From: Antennarius striatus
Lineage: Eukaryota; Chordata; Actinopteri; Lophiiformes; Antennariidae
DNA: 64,000 nt
NCBI RefSeq assembly: GCF_040054535.1
Contig: NC_090785.1
Coordinates: forward strand, 18,947,001 to 19,011,000
Direction of reading: 5' to 3'
In this document: positions 1-42,008 of the stretch, piece after piece
How positions within the stretch are numbered: position 1 is the stretch's first letter
Layout of the letters: every line of letters starts with the position of its first letter
The notes under the pieces: model-generated
Seen by the model: the letters and a program-made list of their open reading frames with translations, nothing else
The model's database searches: none
Told to the model about the DNA's origin: nothing
Position numbers and translations under genes: made by a program

Positions 1-3000
1 TGGTGTGTTTGTCTCGTTTCATGTCAAACATTGTCCTGTTTGAAGGAGCCAAAGTCATTCAATATCAAGCGTATAGTATTTTCCCAGTGATGCCATAGTT
101 GTTCATTTCTGGCAATTTTACCAATGAAATAACAAAAGTGGTTGAAATCCCTCCCGCCTACGTGACATGTTTGCCCTTGTGATGTTTTCTAACACTAACC
201 ACTAAAAAGCTTGGATCAAATAGCTCAAACTGGGCAAAAAATGAGGATGGACATTTTTCAAAATTAAAGCCAAATGTAAAAGCTTTCAATGAAAATGTTC
301 AAAGGGGAAATCCACCTGAAAAAAATAGCTTTTCACATTTTATCTCTATGAATTATGAACTTCAGTAAAAATTCAAACCAAACAGTAGAATCCCCTCAAA
401 TTGATTCTTTCTGCTTTGACTGTAAAACCACACAATGTCTGGCTTCAAAGCGATATCTTCATGTTGTTGTTCATGTGTGACAGTTCTAGTGCCTTACGTT
501 AGACTTGTTTTTGATGTGTCAACTGATTTGCGGCTGTGATGTTTAGTGCCACCATAGATTCTCAGAAAACAACTCCACGTCACACAGTTTTCTGAAATAA
601 ATTCCAACCTGATCCAAGACGAGATAAATCCGCCTTATGAAAACTGTTCTGCCTTAGATACTCGTCAGTTTGAAATTATGTCATTTTTTGCGTTCGGATG
701 CATAGGATCCTCTCCTGTAGTAATAATAATACAAGGAGCACAGAGGAGTTAAGAAGGGAAACGCTGTCCCAAACCTCTTCCGCTAATCTCTGTAATTACA
801 ATTACGAAAACTCAAAAAGGTACAGAGTTATTCTGCAGGTTCATCTCCAGTCAGTTGAAATGAAAATAAAGATGTAAAATATAAGCAAACTGAAATTTTA
901 CCTCCAAGGAACAGATTTTTAGAAATAAGCTTATTATTGATGTTGCCGAGGCTTAGAAGAGCAATAAATGAAATTTGTCTAATTATTTTTGTGTTAGATT
1001 GAATACGTTTCCTTGAAGAAATCACATAATGGATATTAATGAAGTTGTCATTTTTACCATTGCTAACACTTCCACAATAGTGTACAGTCTGTAATTGAAG
1101 CAAATTCAGCTTTAAAATAAGAGTAATGGCAGAAACGACATCTTTGTTCTAAATTTGTGGAAATGGAATAATGTGGTGACGTCCAGTGGATTATCTCAGA
1201 TATGCTTTAAGTGGAACTTGTATTGATCTTACTGGATAGATTAGAGCTGCAGTTTTACTTTTAATGATATCATTTTAGACATTTTCTTGCACTCATGACA
1301 AAAAATCCACTTTATTTGCTATTTTTTTTATTAAGCTATGCAAAAATAGTAAGATGGAGCATCTTGACTTTTCAGAATTCAGTCGCTGATACGTTATAAT
1401 TGAAGTCGCTCTGATACCCTGCTGGGGAACTAGCTCTGAGAAAGGGAAACATGTGCTTCCAAACTGCGTTAACTTCCTGTCAGTGATGTCTCATCTGTTG
1501 TCATTTACAGTCCAAACAACAACATTTATCATCTGTGCTTTCAAATGCCCTTTTATTTTTAAAATAAATTTGTGCTCATATGAAAATATAATCTTCTCAT
1601 ACAAATTGTCTCTTGTCTCTTGAAACTACTAAACTGTTTGGTTCAGGGTTTGTGTGTGATGTATCTGATACTCGTCCTAAATGAAAATTAAGAAAATGGA
1701 GACTTTCTTTCCTGACAATTTGAACAGCTTCATGGAAACAAAGTGTGTGATCTCCTGTGTTGTCTAATGTTCAAGTGAGTTCATTAAAACATTTGATAAA
1801 TAACTCTGGTCTGAGACTTCTCTTCATGCCAACAGGCTTTAGGGTTTGCAGAAGATATTGTAATCAACATCAGACTTTCCCAGTCCAGTGCCAATCAACA
1901 GCTTGTGATTAAAAGTAAAGAAGGAAATCGATGCATGACACCAACCTTTGTGATTGCTTGTATCCTGGCAACCCGTGGCAACAAGAATCAGTTCTCTTAC
2001 TGAAGGACTAACCTGTGAATTGGGGTCAGTGTCTCGTGGTTGCTAATCGCCTGCCTGATAACTGATGTCTGGCAGGGTTGGAGTCTCGTAACACCGGCTC
2101 GTGTATTCACGTGGGCCGCCAGCCTAGAGTTGTTGCTCTTGGTGAGGAAGTCCTGTTGTGAACCTGTTATCTAACAACTCACATTAAGTGTTAACATTTG
2201 GGTCAAGAAAACACGCCTCTGACGTTCTCTGGAGGACGGTCTGCTAACCAATGACGGACACACATTACCGCAGAAAAGGCCTGCGGCGATCGGCTGTTGA
2301 CACAGAGAGGATCGAGATTTCAAAATTTGGCATCAAATCCAGTGAAACTGGCTGCTTGTGTCTCCAACAAGCTTGAGCTGTGCACACGCTGAAAAGAATT
2401 TCACAGGGGAAGCTGAACAGACAGGAATACAGTTTATGCAAGAGATGCAAATGTAGGTCAGACGTTTAGAGGTAGAAACTTTCAGGGAGGCAAGAAAAGA
2501 GACAAACTCCTGGAAAACGGAGACATAAAGGGGAGACGAGATGATGTGTGAAGGGAAGAGAAGTGCCTGCTCACCTTTCTGGCTCACTCTTAATTTGTTG
2601 TTCATTACTATAATTACCCTGCAGATTAACGTGTCTAGCTCCTTCCATCTGCAGGAGGACTCAGGGAGGTCTGAAGGCCGGCCTGCTCGCGCCAATCCAG
2701 TGCCACTAAATATAGATTCATAGAGGCGCTGAGGAGACCGGCGGTTTGAGAACTGGTTTCCAAGATATTTCCTGTTTATGCAAATGAGCTCGCTCACCCT
2801 AACTTAAAGTCATTCAAGTGTTTTCATTTAAATGATCTGAATAATTATTCAATGACAAACAAGTAAAAACTGAGAGTTGATGGAGCATACGTAATGTAAA
2901 CCCATAACTACAGCATTTACAGGCTGTTAAAAACACCAGCAACGTGGCTGATAGGGAGTCTACGCCTCGCCTGGAAATAAGTCAACATCTAATAAATCAG

Positions 3001-3390
3001 CTTCAGTTGCACTGTTCAAATTTAGCATGCATGCTAAACTTTGCGTCTATGGTTAAAGACAAAATGCAAAAATCTACTGGCATCTTCATAATGAATATTT
3101 TAGCATATTGGTGTTAGTATTTAGCTGCTAGAGTTCCTCCTATTTGAAAGAAAATCATAAATATGTGTCCTTAATGAGGTGTTTCTTTATTTTTTTTTAT
3201 TGAAATTCACTTTATCCTCAAAGACATGAGTAAACAACCATTATCCCCTTTAAAATGTAAAATGAATGTAATGTTCACTTGTGACTTCACGCAAGTTCTT
3301 CAAGGATAATTAACACAATACTCTCCATTGCCCTTCGGCGTGACAGAGTTCTCTGAAAGGCTGCAGAGCATTTTAGTTTCCTTCAGTTCT
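1..3390. other. Intergenic stretch, no gene recognised
   Basis: AT-rich single-copy-looking DNA with no exon-like reading frame that resembles a known protein. A 154-codon open frame on the minus strand (2333-2797) has no protein-like composition. The only local features I would point to are a pair of transcription-factor-like words near 2.7 kb, listed separately. Confidence 0.5.
2706..2785. promoter_or_regulatory. Candidate enhancer words: MEF2-like site and octamer
   Basis: CTAAATATAG at 2706-2715 fits the MEF2 consensus YTAWWWWTAR. ATGCAAAT at 2778-2785 is a perfect POU/Oct octamer. They lie 62 bp apart, 3' of the cracd-family gene. Single matches of this length occur by chance, so this is only a candidate; conservation in other fish would be the deciding evidence. 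Confidence 0.2.
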
Positions 3391-3925
3391 TTATCTTGGT
3401 TTGAAGGCCTTGCAGTCTGGGCCGCTGTTCTGGTTCAGTCTCCTCACAGTGGGCACCAGCAGCAGATACGGTTTGCAGCTGTAGTTGTTGGACTGGTCGG
3501 ATCGTTCAGTGCCTAAATAAAATGAATGAATCCTTATAAGACACATTAACAAAACTTATGTGCTGGTGTTTGGTTTGGTTTGGTTTGATTGGACTGTATT
3601 AAAATAGTAACTAGTAACAGCAGCTGTGTCCTGATGACACAAAGCTGGACCCTACAGGAGTATTCGGTGTAAGTCGGTCTATTTGGTGGCTACCGTTACG
3701 TTTTATAAGCTTCTCCTGTGGTGTGATACTGTCACAAACTACACTAACAGCAGCACAGACTTCTGCGAAGTGTAAATTTAAAATAGGAATATGTGGTCAC
3801 AGCAGGATTATCGACCAAGAGTTTCTGATAGTCCTGCTCTGGGATGACTTTAACACCCTCACCTCCTCTCCTCGTCTCCTCACCTCTGTGCTTGTGATTC
3901 CTGCCAACCCGGTTAGTTACATAAG
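3391..3925 (-). other. Two candidate coding exons of an unrecognised gene or alternative 3' end
   Basis: On the minus strand, 3884-3925 is preceded by 'ttacag' and followed by 'gtgagg'. A second open block, 3391-3512, is preceded by 'atttag' and ends in TAA. The phases agree (phase 1 at the junction), and the second block reads with protein-like composition, including YSCKPYLLLVPTVRRL. An AATAAA-like signal lies further downstream near 3.2 kb. The incoming phase would also fit the end of cracd exon 15, so an alternative last exon is possible. I do not recognise the product, and a chance open frame is quite possible. Confidence 0.18.
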
Positions 3926-4730
3926 CTGTAAATGAGAAGGTCAACACCGAGAAGTTATTGCTATGGATACCATTATTCATTTGGCTGCTTGACTCCTAAG
4001 CAGCATGTGCATGTGTGACAGTGCTCGTATTAGAAGTAGGTCGGCTACAGCGTTACCTAAGTCACCCAGAAAAGACGTGTGACTTTAAGCAGCCTCTAAC
4101 TGATTACCTCTTCCTTTGTGAGCACACATGCACAAACACCATCACTCATATGCATGAAGCCATCAGCTCATCTAGTGCATGCACCGATGCACACTAGTGT
4201 AAAACAAACACCAGGCTTAAATTCCAACCAGATGAAACAATCCCATGCATGAATTCAGAGGAAGCAACAACAGAGTCAAGAAGAATTCACAGTCCCTCCC
4301 TGCATGAGAAAATGTTTACATTGTTGCTGTAAAAATTCAGTCATTTAAATTTTCTGCATGCAAAGCAGAATTATCTTTGATTATCTACTGTTAACATCTA
4401 TAAAAAAGATTAACCTCTGATTTCACTCCCATCGTTCTGTCGTTGTCACCAGTTTGGCATTCAGGCGCCTGGGGGAGTCACATATTCAACTCTACTGCAT
4501 GTTTTTGGTGGTGGGAGGAAGCCAGAAAAGTAATTTTTGTATTTTTGCAAAAGGCAAATAATCCAGATTGTTAAAAGGTTTTGAATAGATAATTGAAAAT
4601 AGACATTATACATGCTTGTTGATGGTTTTGAGTTTTTCCTAACAATTAATTAAAAAACATTAAAATGTTTTATCATCATAGCCCGACAGTTGAATGGACA
4701 CAGAGTACAATGAGACACAGGAAAACTTGT
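3926..4730. other. Spacer, nothing recognised
   Basis: AT-rich sequence between the candidate exons near 3.9 kb and the presumed end of the cracd-family transcript. No gene, RNA or repeat family seen. Confidence 0.4.
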
Positions 4731-5804
4731 TTTATTTAGTTTTCACTGCACGTTATGTACAAGAAAAATTCTCAAAAGGCAATACAAAGTTAGACAAAAA
4801 TGCATAAAATAAAGTTACTGTGAGATAGATAGCTGTAATAGATTTAAATTCTGCTTTTCCTTTAGTGAAGCTTTGCATCCTTTAGCAAACCCGTCTCCAC
4901 CCAGATTATTGACTGGTTTGCACTGGAAATGTTTAATTACCTGCAGCGTGTTGAAGACATAATGAAGAGTATTTAACACCAGGAACAGTTGATACTGATG
5001 GATAATCTTTAGTCATGTAGAGAAAAATTAAAAAGCATAATTTACACGGCCATCCTGGAACACATTGGACACATTCAGCATTCAGTGACACAACAACCAT
5101 CAGTCTGTGGATCATGTGAAACTGATTTGAATAAAGAACCCGAAGCACACTCAGCAGTTTGAGGAACCATGGATTAGTAATTTTCTTTCATCAACATTCC
5201 AGCTGCAGTTAGTGTGTGTATTTTTATTAATCTTGAATGTTGATTCTGTTACAGGCTAAATATTTTCCCGACTCCTCAGAATGTGTGTATCACCACTTAA
5301 AACAAACACACAGACATAGGTGCTGAGACTGATGTCACGTTTTATGAATAAAGCATCTTTATAAAATCACGTCTCCATCTCCCCCTCCCTGAAATGTTTA
5401 GAAATATTAAATGGAATCATCAGTGTTAGATAAAAAAAATTATACTTAGTGCTCAGGGGCTAGAGGCATTTCATCTCATTTAAGCACCTTATAACAAACT
5501 AAGACTGTTGAAAAAAATATGAATCCACTTCAAGTAAGACATGAAAACTTTTGGAGTCCTACCCTCTCATTTAGAAAACAACAGAAGGACGTACAGAAGA
5601 GTAAAACGAGGCTATTTTTGGCTCTTATTGAAGAATTTGTACCAATGTGAAGCCGTAATCCAGGACAGAAACCAGTAAGTAAGAAAACAATAGAAACAGC
5701 TCTTAAGTGTGCAAATGCGTTCTGGTCCATCCAGATTCTTGGCCCGCTTCAATCCTCAGCCCAGTTTGGACCCTTGTGTTTCCATCTTCTGACATCACTG
5801 GCCA
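4710..5804 (-). other. cracd: Presumed 3' untranslated region of the cracd-family gene
   Basis: This lies immediately downstream of the TGA at 5805-5807 and shows no further conserved coding frame. It ends at the best-placed AATAAA (4731-4736). The limits are inferred from sequence only. Confidence 0.45.
4731..4736 (-). terminator. cracd: Probable polyadenylation signal of the cracd-family gene
   Basis: The plus strand reads TTTATT, so the minus strand carries AATAAA about 1.07 kb past the stop codon. It lies in an A/T-rich context typical of fish 3' ends. Another AATAAA-like word occurs near 4.8 kb, so the exact cleavage site is a guess. Confidence 0.4.
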
Positions 5805-35002
<29,198 letters not shown>

Positions 35003-35750
35003 GTTCCATACGAAGGAAAACTTTTCCCGAAACAAAGCAAGCCTTCCTCCCGTCTTAAAAAATAAATGTTTTTGCTGGTTAGTCCAAGAATTTCATATAA
35101 AAATCTTCGACTTTAACACTCACTGTGCGTTCTTCCTGAAAGAACTATGTCTCATCTCTCTTTGTAAGAGAGGATGACACTCTGGGGTGGACGTTCTCCC
35201 TCTTCACCAGTCAAACCAGCTTCTGAAGTTCTTCTTTCTGAGCTCCATTAAAAGTCATTCAGCCCCATTTCCTAAACTCTGGCAGCAAAAACTAACAGGA
35301 TGACAAATATCCCATAAGAAGCACTGAATTATGGGAAAAAAGTTTTTAAAAAGATCCTGTTAAAATGAATGTAGATTTTGAGTGTCCTTTCCACAGAACT
35401 GGATCAGAATGAGGAGGAACCCGTGGATGGGTTTACTAGTGGAGGTGAGAAACTAAACTGACTAAATGCATGACTGGATGAAGGCTGCGTGCCTCCTCTT
35501 CTCCCGATCAGCGCGGCTGGTAAAGCAGCAGAGGGAGGAGGAGGAGGAGGAGGAGGAGGAGGAGGAAGGAACGGCTGGGGGAGGAAGGAGGGCGAGGAGG
35601 GAGGAGTCAGGGGGGAGACTGCCTCCTCTTCTGACTTCTCCACCTGCTTTATTTAGTGTTCGGATAAAAGTTTTTAAAAAAGATTTCTATTGTAAAGTGA
35701 TAAGAAAAAAAAGTTTTTAATTTCTTTGATAAAAATCTGGCTTAAATATA
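35003..35750 (-). other. Presumed 5' region with GGA repeat
   Basis: Sequence upstream of the candidate first exon. It includes a (GGA)n run (about 35.537-35.567 kb, TCC on the gene strand) in a moderately GC-rich patch. That is a plausible promoter or 5' UTR setting, but no TATA or clear start site was identified. Confidence 0.3.
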
Positions 35751-36795
35751 CATTGACTGAAATTTTGCAACTTCGATGGACATACAGTATTTGACGAGTA
35801 ATTTTTGGTATAAAAAGGATTTTTATTGTAAAGCGGAAAAAGCAACAAGATGGACAAGACAAACACGTTTCGGACGTATTAAGGCAGGTAAAGGCCAGTA
35901 AATCAACAAATACTGACTGTTTTCCAGCTACACAGGAACACACTGCTCTCCGTATCCAGTAAAAGGGCCATCAAAAATTGACTGTCCCTGGACACTGAGT
36001 TGGTCTACTTTCACAAATGGATTAGCATGTTCAAAATCAATCAATACCCTGTACTAATTGATGGCAGCATTGATTTTCTGAGTTGACGGGACCTCCATAA
36101 CGGATGTTTGATTCACCATTCTCAGTAAATGTGAAAGCTGCATGAAGTCAGAAGTGTTGAATTTCAGGAGTATCTGAGCGAACGTTTGTAATGACTTCAT
36201 GTCCAACGTCAAGTCGTCCGCTGAATATTTAGAGAACGACAGAGTCTGGTGCTAAACGCTGCACTTGTCTCAGTCGGGAGGTTAGCAGTCGCACAACATC
36301 CTGTTACAGCTAATCCGTGTAAGTAGGGAGCTTATCAACCTATAGCTTCTACAGCCTACTGGTGTGGCGGTGTGTGTGTGTGTGTATGGTGACCTCAGGG
36401 TTGACCTTCAGACTCCCCACTATTAGTTCCTCTCATACTCGAGAGACTAGAGATTATTTTTGTGAGCTGACAATAACAACATGTTAGATCCCTGGAGTCA
36501 GATTTGATTCTTAGACATTATCTATGACGGGGCACGTCTCAAAACGTAGGAGGATTAGTGAGACTTTTGGTGAAAGTTTAAAGAATTACCGGTTAGAAAA
36601 TTCTTTAAATCCCAAGAACAACTCTGGACCAAATCCTGTTACACAACAACATAAGGCATAATCTCAGAGTTGTGGCAGCAACATGAAAGACAAACGCATC
36701 TAAAATCATATTAATCATCAAACCTCTCATTAAAAGCAGTTCGTTAAAAACTGCGTGTTGTCTGTAATTTAAACATGTTGAAACTAATTTGAGCT

Positions 36796-36800
<5 letters not shown>
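35751..36800. other. Spacer, nothing recognised
   Basis: AT-rich sequence with a short TG tract near 36.37 kb. No coding, RNA or repeat feature that I can support. Confidence 0.4.

Positions 36801-36868
<68 letters not shown>
36801..36868. repeat. (TG)n microsatellite
   Basis: 68 bp of TG. It pairs with the CA run about 140 bp downstream to form a second inverted dinucleotide pair. Confidence 0.97.
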
Positions 36869-36872
<4 letters not shown>

Positions 36873-36995
36873 CACAGACTGAGTGGGTCCATCGGTTCCA
36901 CAGCTCAGCAGCTCCGTTTCAGCAGCATAACAAACACAACACCCAGTCGCTGAGATCGGTTTTGGCACGTCAGGGTTCAAACATTCCTTGACAAG

Positions 36996-37006
<11 letters not shown>

Positions 37007-37051
<45 letters not shown>
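37007..37051. repeat. (CA)n microsatellite
   Basis: About 45 bp of CA, complementary to the TG run at 36801-36868. Confidence 0.95.
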
Positions 37052-39190
37052 ACTGGTGCTCTCAGGAGACCCGTCTGTCACATGACATTGACGACGAATC
37101 AACAGGAAGAACCCTCTCAAGGTGAAGCGGTGTCGATAGAGGAGCTCCATCCTTTTTGATCCAAGTATTAATGGATGTTTCCACTCAGACGTTTGGTGCT
37201 GCCTCAGCTGCGATACTCATTTCAGGAACCACTGGATCCTGGGATTCCCCACACTGACTTTTCTGCCTCCAGAGCAAGAATGTCCGACAATTAGGAAATT
37301 AAATAAACCAGTCACATAATTTTGCAGCAGTACAAGAGCATGATCTCATTTTTTTCCCCAGGAGAAAACAATTCTCACGTCTTTCAGTTTGATTTCTTGG
37401 TGCTGCAGTCAGTAGGAATGTTCTGTGTTGCATAACACGGACAGAATTATTATCAAAAGAGAATATTAGGCAAAAAGCTCTTAAATGAAAGAACTCTAAC
37501 ATACATACAGGCTGGTTTGTCTCGCAGGAAACAGGTCAAGCCATTTAAACTGGATACGTTTGCATTGCACTGGTGAAGGCAGTGATTGAGCAATGCAGCA
37601 ACAGACCTTTGTTGAAAACCAGTTTTCAAAAAGAAAAAAAAAATGGAGCTCTCTAGTAAAAAAAGAGCTGGCATATAAACAATCATCTGAGGAAAATGAC
37701 ACTCACAGAGTAAGCTAAAATTCAATTTGTACCGATGAAAATACAATAAAATATATTGGTTCATATCAGCACTTATTGTTTGTGTCTATAAGAATTTGAG
37801 AAACTGATCTTAGTTTTTGAGATCTTCTCTGGAAATCAAACAAAGCCCCAAGACGTCCAAACTGTAACCATGGAAATGGAAAGACTGGATATAAGAAATG
37901 TCCCATTGAGGCAACAGCCAACACTTCATTACTTTGTTGTTGTGTGAAAGCTCTCACCAAAAGATGCTAAGTTAAGTAAATATGAAGGTTATGTGCTAAA
38001 GATGCCAAAACAATCAGCTGAAAGGTGCTAAAAAGTCATGAACAGCTGAGAGTAAGCACGAGGTTAGGTAATAATTACCTCCAACTATTTCTTTCTTTTT
38101 TTTTCTGGTGGATTAGCCGGTTCGTTTTCAACAGGATTTTGTGGAAACTACAGGGTGGGTTTCCACGGTGACAGGTCATGGAATGGGAAGGAACCCATTT
38201 CATTCTGGTGAGGCTTCAGATAGAGGGGCACATGGGGACTTTTTCTTCCCTTTGTTGGGGTACAGGGGTGAAGACGACTAACTGACTGACTAATGAAGCC
38301 CTTTCCACAGAACTGTGTGTGGCGTGAGGGATGTGTCATACACACTGCACACACGTGTAGGCTTGTTCAGCTCTGGATGAGGTATGTGCTGTGTGTCATT
38401 CTGAAGCTTTCCCACCAACACAGCGTCTACATTAGCTGTGGCTATTTGCCCCATTGGAATCAGACACACCCACTCCGGGTGTGCTGCATTACCTTTTGAG
38501 TGGGAAAATGACCCAGACTGTGTTGAACTTAAATACACCCATGCGGAGGGAGATCTACAACCTCTGTTATACAATGTGGAACCCCTGGATCCTCGCTCCC
38601 TTTACCTCACAGTAAAATCAACAAGACGTACTTTTCACAGCTACTCAATATCCTGGTGGGTGTGTGTGACTCAGGGAGCAGAAGCCACGGCTGTGGATGA
38701 AGCATCAATCATACAGCTCTGTTTAGAGCGCCAAGAGGAACGCCACTGTTTCCTGTCAAACAAAAAAAATGTGGATATTGGCATTTCCTGGACTTGACAA
38801 TCTCTCGCTCTCTCTCTCTCTGTGTGTGAAAATACCACTTTAAATTTTATTTGCCAGTTCTTTTAACCATAAATAGGTTTGTGAAAAGGAAGTTAATCAC
38901 ATGTATATACTGTATATGCTCATATGTATGTGCTCAAAGAGTCAGAACTTGATCTGCTGCTACTGAGAATGTCATGATAGACACTCAATTATTCATTCAT
39001 TCGTTCATTCTCTCAGTCACTAACAGATGCCAGAGAACCAATGTCATGTGACCCACTGATCAATGAACAGGAAGATCCAGTGATATTATGTCAAACCATG
39101 GTGCTCTATGATTTTTAATGTAGTTTATAATATGGAAGACAACCGCATTAACTTCTTTAAATCATTACAACTTATTAAATTAGAGGAGAT
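37052..39190. other. Spacer, nothing recognised
   Basis: No gene supported. A 119-codon plus-strand frame at 38438-38797 has no recognisable domain. A short CT run occurs near 38.80 kb. Confidence 0.4.
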
Positions 39191-39198
39191 AAATAGAC

Positions 39199-39350
39199 AG
39201 GCAGCACGGTGGTGCGCTGTCGCCGCACGGCAAGGCGTTTCTGGGTTCCAGTCCCGCTCTGTGCGGAGTTTGCATGCTCTCCCCGTGTCTGTGTGGGTTC
39301 TCAACGGGTTCTCCGGCTTCCTCCCACCCCCAAAAACACAGGCTTCAGGT
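39199..39350 (+). mobile_element. V-SINE/DANA-like SINE, 3'-truncated
   Basis: 'ggcagcacggtggtgcgctg ... ctgtgcggagtttgcatgct ... ccccgtgtctgtgtgggttc ... ctccggcttcctcccac' is the tRNA-like head plus central domain typical of this SINE group. The usual 3' tail is missing. Confidence 0.75.
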
Positions 39351-39685
39351 TGAAACCTTCAGAGATTTCTGATTAAAATACTGTAAAAGACTTTTTATTC
39401 TGGAAGAACTTTCACACTAAGACTCTCAAACCTCCTCCAGCATCCCAGTCTGAAGTTACATTTATGGATTGATGGTAACAATGGGCCTTGGTTTCTTCCC
39501 TCCACTCGTTCTTCTTAATGGTTTCCATCCCTCCTCATCACTCCGTTCCCCTCTGCTGACTGGAGTTCCTCTCGCTCACCCCCAAAGTGTCCCGCCTCTC
39601 CCGATCCTCTGCTCCGTGGATTCTATCCATCTCCCATTCTCTCCAATCCAACATGAACAGGCATATCTAGATCTCTATGCAGAGG

Positions 39686-39722
39686 GGGAGGAGGAGGAGG
39701 AGGAAGAGGAGGAGGAGGAGGG
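39686..39722. repeat. (GGA)n tract
   Basis: Short purine-only GGA/GAA tract in CT-rich surroundings, with no coding context. Confidence 0.85.
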
Positions 39723-39841
39723 GAGTCGCTCTGTGAATTCCTCCTCACATCTGGAAACCATCTTCCCTCTCCTTTCTCTCTCACCCCCTTCTCTCTATGC
39801 TGTAATGTAAATATCGCTGTAATCATATTCCTGCACACGCC

Positions 39842-39857
39842 TGTGTGTGTGTGTGTG

Positions 39858-39941
<84 letters not shown>

Positions 39942-39955
39942 CGAGAGAGAGGTTT
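39842..39955. repeat. (TG)n followed by (GA)n
   Basis: TG runs at 39842-39859 and 39863-39928, then GA repeats to about 39952. Confidence 0.95.
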
Positions 39956-40065
39956 TAGAAACAAACTGTTCCACAAAGCTAACGTCTATCCTTCATTGTC
40001 TTCATCTCAATCCGAGCTGAGGCTCGTGTGGCGATAAAGAACAAAACAACACACACACAGGAACA

Positions 40066-40070
<5 letters not shown>

Positions 40071-40149
<79 letters not shown>
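40071..40149. repeat. (TG)n microsatellite
   Basis: 79 bp of TG, preceded about 20 bp upstream by a short CA run. Confidence 0.97.
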
Positions 40150-40152
<3 letters not shown>

Positions 40153-40686
40153 AAGCAACAGGAAGAACACGAGCTGCTAATTCAAAGGCTTTAAATGACT
40201 GATGATGACCTAATAACCTATAAATTGTGATTTCACAGAACACAAACACACAAATGCAGTTAAACTGCAGCTGGAATTAAGGTTTGGGAACGGATGGGTG
40301 TTGGTGACAGGCGGACAACACACCGCTGACCAGGTGTGTTTCCTTCTCTACCAGCAGATGTGTAGATATTTCAGGTTTTAATGGCACACTCTGCTTAGTT
40401 CGAATCATGCATGTACTGTGTTTGTGTGTACAGGCCCTGAACACACAAACACACACACACACACACACAACGATCAATCACCTAATAAATAAGTCCACAG
40501 TGGGTGATGTCTCCAGGCAACAATGGCTGTTTATTATAGTATGTCCCATCAATAAACAGGCAACTGCTGACAATTCTCTTTCTACTACTTTTCTTGTAGG
40601 TGATATAAATATTATAACATGGCAAATATGCTCTGAGAAGCACTCTGCTAATGATAGAAGTAGGGTTTTTAAGTAAAAGTGCTTAA

Positions 40687-40752
40687 TCCATCCATCCATC
40701 ATCCATCCATCCATCCATCCATCATCCATCATCCATCCATCCATCCATCCAA
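40687..40752. repeat. (CCAT)n / CCATC repeat
   Basis: Tandem 'ccatccat' with occasional 'catc' irregularities. Such tracts usually mark the 3' tail of a fish SINE or LINE copy (complement GATGGATGG). Confidence 0.9.
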
Positions 40753-41205
40753 GGTAGGTCTGCCCTTGCAGCAGTCTGAATGTGACCCTCTGTTCCTGCT
40801 AAGTGGCCTCTAGATGAAGGTCGATCCCTACGACCCAGATAACCAGTCAACATGTCCACACCATCCTCCCATCCCCTCGTTTCACCCCTGCAAAAAGTAC
40901 TCAAGATCGTTGGAACTGAACAATCTACAACTTTATTGAAACTGGATCATTGTTACCTGTTACTGTATTTTAATAGGCACCGAAATAAATAATAAACTCC
41001 AAGTTAAAAATAAATAAATAAAACTGAGTAAACAGCAAAAAAACCAATCTAGTAACTTTTACTTAGTACACAACACGATTCCATTCTGAATGACTCACGA
41101 TTCAGTCTGAGTTCAGGATTACTGGTTTCTACACAGTGAAAGATAATAGTTTAATCTGGACCATCCTTGACCTGCCTCTGCAAACCCAGAGCTTCCCTTC
41201 ACAAT

Positions 41206-41408
41206 GTCACACTGCAGGTGAGTGTGTGTGATTGTCACACTGCAGGTGAGTGTGTGTGATTGTCACACTGCAGGTGAGTGTGTGTGATTGTCACACTGCA
41301 GGTGAGTGTGTGTGATTGTCACACTGCAGGTGAGTGTGTGTGATTGTCACACTGCAGGAGAGTGTGTGTGATTGTCACAATGCAGGTGAGTGTGTGTGAT
41401 TGTCACAG
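41206..41408. repeat. 28-bp minisatellite, about seven copies
   Basis: Seven copies of a 28-bp unit begin at 41218, 41246, 41274, 41302, 41330, 41358 and 41386; a partial unit precedes them. The unit runs GTGAGTGTGTGTGATT, then GTCACACTGCAG. Copy 6 has two differences (GAGAG start, CAATGCAG end) and the last copy is cut short. Each junction reads CTGCAG-GTGAGT, identical to a strong 5' splice donor on the plus strand. Confidence 0.95.
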
Positions 41409-42008
41409 GGTTACAGTGAGATCAAGAACAGAGAAGAAGGCTGAACTAGGAGGACTGAACACAAGCAGAGATCCATGACAGGAGGAAACAACAGCAGTGA
41501 CCAGAGTCCTGCTGACAGATCAGTTTAGACTGAGTTCAAATAAAATCTAAATAACTATGACTAGTTATCTATTGAGGAAGGTAAAGAAAAAACATCCCAA
41601 CTTCAAATGGGAGGAGACGTCATTATTTCTCCATAAAGAGTTTGATTAATCAGAAACAACCAAACTGTAAACCCAAAACTTACCAAATCACATGTAAGAG
41701 AGCTAGTAAACACACATGTATGCAGAATTAAAATCTCACTTCGGATATAATGGAGCATTTGAAATAATCCTTAGAGTTGAACGTCATAAAAGAAAAACTG
41801 TAGTCCGCAAACGTCACTCGAAAACTCAATAAATCAGATTCCAGATTTTTAAAAAAAAAAATCTCAACAATTTAAATCGAGGCGCAACTCAAGGCAAACA
41901 CCCCCTTATAGAGTCCTATCGATCACCAATCAATCATGATACTCCCCCCGGCTCCTCAGCAGAGTCTCTGCCCGGAGTTAAAGTCCAGATAAAGTGTGGA
42001 ACACTTAC

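Noticed and set aside
2333..2797. A 154-codon minus-strand frame
   Set aside because: Composition is not protein-like, there are no splice signals or homology, and a plus-strand frame overlaps it.
35404..35643. A minus-strand frame with a poly-proline run
   Set aside because: Generated by the GGA/TCC repeat; it sits in the presumed 5' region, out of frame with the exon model.
41206..41408. Regular repeats that might suggest a CRISPR array
   Set aside because: The 28-bp units abut with no spacers, and the organism is a vertebrate; it is a minisatellite.
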